A stretch of 13,730 bases of DNA from Cyanobacteria bacterium UBA5018 (GTDB lineage: Bacteria > Cyanobacteriota > Cyanobacteriia > PCC-6307 > Cyanobiaceae). Position numbers and translations under genes: made by a program. Of the stretch, positions 12,861 through 13,730 are shown piece after piece. The notes beneath the pieces are model-generated. The model did not search any database and was not told where the DNA came from. It saw only the letters and a list, made by a program, of their open reading frames with translations. Numbering within the stretch: the stretch's first letter is position 1; the number at the start of each line of letters is the position of its first letter. The stretch spans positions 57,066 to 70,795 of the forward strand of contig DGYA01000046.1 in NCBI GenBank assembly GCA_002396505.1. Direction: 5' to 3'.

Positions 12861-13730
12861 CGAGGATGTTCAAAGCAGCATTCACGTCGCGATCGTGAAT
12901 CGCACCACAGCTCGGGCACTGCCATTCCCGAATCGACAGCTCTTTTTTGCCGTCGTGGTGTCCGCAGGTTGAGCACACCTGGCTGGTGGGCAGCCATCGG
13001 TTGATGACCAACACTTGGCGGTCGTATTGCACAGCCTTGGATTCCAGCAGGATGCGGAACTGCCGCCAACCCGCATCGGCAATCGAGCGGGCCAGCTGCT
13101 TGTTTTTGAGCATCCCCGATACATTCAGGTCTTCCAGCACCACCGTTTGGTTTTCGCGGATGATACGGGTCGAGAGCTGATGCAAAAAATCGAGGCGCTT
13201 GTCTGCGATGGTGGCGTGGAGTTTTGCCACCTGCCGCCTGGCAGCCGCCAAGCGATTGGAACCCTTTTGCTTGTGCTTGAGGTTCCGCTGCAGCCTCCGC
13301 AGCCGCTTCAGCGCAGAGCGCAGAAACTTCGGCGGGGCGATCTTTTCACCGGCTGATGTGACGGCGAGGGATGCCAAGCCCAGGTCAATGCCGACCGCCT
13401 TGCCATTGGCAGGCAGCGGCGTTGGCTCCACTTCCACTACAAAGCTGGCAAAGTAACGCCCACTGGCGTCACGAATGACCGTGACGCTGCTGGGATCTGA
13501 TGGCAGATCCCGACTCCACTAAATCGGCACTCGGCCGATCTTGCTCAGCGTCAGCGACCGCTCTCCCGTGCGGAAGACGTGCGACATGAAGCGGATCGCC
13601 TGGGCCCCACGGCGTTTCTTGAAGCGAGGGGACCGCACCTTTGGCCCTTTGCGCTTGCCACTCAGGCTGGCCCACCAGTTGCGGAACGCCTGATCCAGGT
13701 CGCGCACGGACTGCTGCAGCACCACATTGC
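12703..13730 (-). mobile_element. IS200/IS605-type element, right end and tnpB, partial
   Basis: On the minus strand the tnpB gene is followed by GGAATCTCCGGCCTTCAGGC and then CGGGGAGGAAGTCAA, the classic right end of these elements: a hairpin (CCGGCC-TGAA-GGCCGG on the plus strand, 12715-12730) followed by a TCAA cleavage motif (12706-12703). Such elements move by single-strand transposition without terminal inverted repeats or target duplication, so no flanking duplication is expected. The left end and any tnpA lie right of 13730. The sequence beyond 12702 is the interrupted STAND gene. Confidence 0.82.

Larger units (their letters stand above)
12625..13730 (-). pseudogene. tnpB: tnpB (IS200/IS605 RNA-guided nuclease), amber-interrupted, 5' end outside window
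   Basis: The minus strand reads ...NVVLQQSVRDLDQAFRNWWA... and SPRFKKRRGAQAIRF up to SKIGRVPI, then an in-frame TAG (13521-13519), then WSRDLPSDPSSVTVIRDASG onward in the same frame. TnpB N-terminal and RuvC parts are therefore split by one nonsense codon with no frame change. After the stop the nuclease core is intact: GIDLGLASLAV (RuvC-I Asp, codon 13386-13384), VVLEDLNVSG (Glu), a zinc ribbon with two CxxC pairs (CSTC, CPSC), and HDRDVNAALNIL (last Asp). TnpB is the guide-RNA-directed nuclease of these elements and the ancestor of Cas12. An internal restart at GTG/ATG near 13437 would give a 270-residue C-terminal part. The frame stays open past the element end to 12625, so the native C-terminus is unclear and probably lies near 12740. 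Confidence 0.88.

Overview
The window looks like a GC-rich freshwater or estuarine picocyanobacterium (Cyanobium / Synechococcus type). The clearest marker is the 5' end of a high-light-inducible protein (HLIP) gene at the left edge. The DoxX, rhomboid and Uma2-type genes fit the same kind of host. The exact species cannot be told from the sequence.

Left third (1-5070): truncated hli gene (minus) with a good sigma-70 type promoter; a 68-residue hypothetical (minus); a DoxX-family membrane protein (plus); a repeat-filled spacer; a secreted MliC-like protein and a rhomboid protease, close together on the minus strand; then a large FdhF/YdeP-type molybdopterin oxidoreductase (plus).

Middle (5080-8683): moaA (minus) ends 9 bp from the oxidoreductase, so a molybdenum-cofactor enzyme sits tail to tail with a cofactor biosynthesis gene. 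A 658-bp spacer upstream of moaA holds a strikingly regular degenerate tandem array in a 16-bp (8+8) register. Then come an uncharacterised 357-residue protein (plus) and an alpha/beta hydrolase (minus).

Right part (8684-13730) is accessory DNA. A Uma2-family nuclease gene is bracketed by 132-bp direct repeats; a second conserved arm of the repeat is adjacent in one copy and about 200 bp away in the other. Next is a 5'-truncated STAND/NACHT-type protein with an SUMF1 (FGE-like, C-type-lectin fold) C-terminal domain. Its last about 35 residues look like the variable region of a diversity-generating retroelement (DGR) target. An IS200/IS605-type element carrying tnpB sits upstream; its right end falls at about 12703 and supplies the first 17 codons of the surviving STAND-SUMF1 reading frame. 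The tnpB itself carries an in-frame amber stop.

Most notable: the DGR-like variable region on a conflict-type STAND protein, the IS-made chimeric start of that gene, and several families of short-period degenerate tandem arrays (15, 16/24 and 34 bp), mainly in gene-free spacers.
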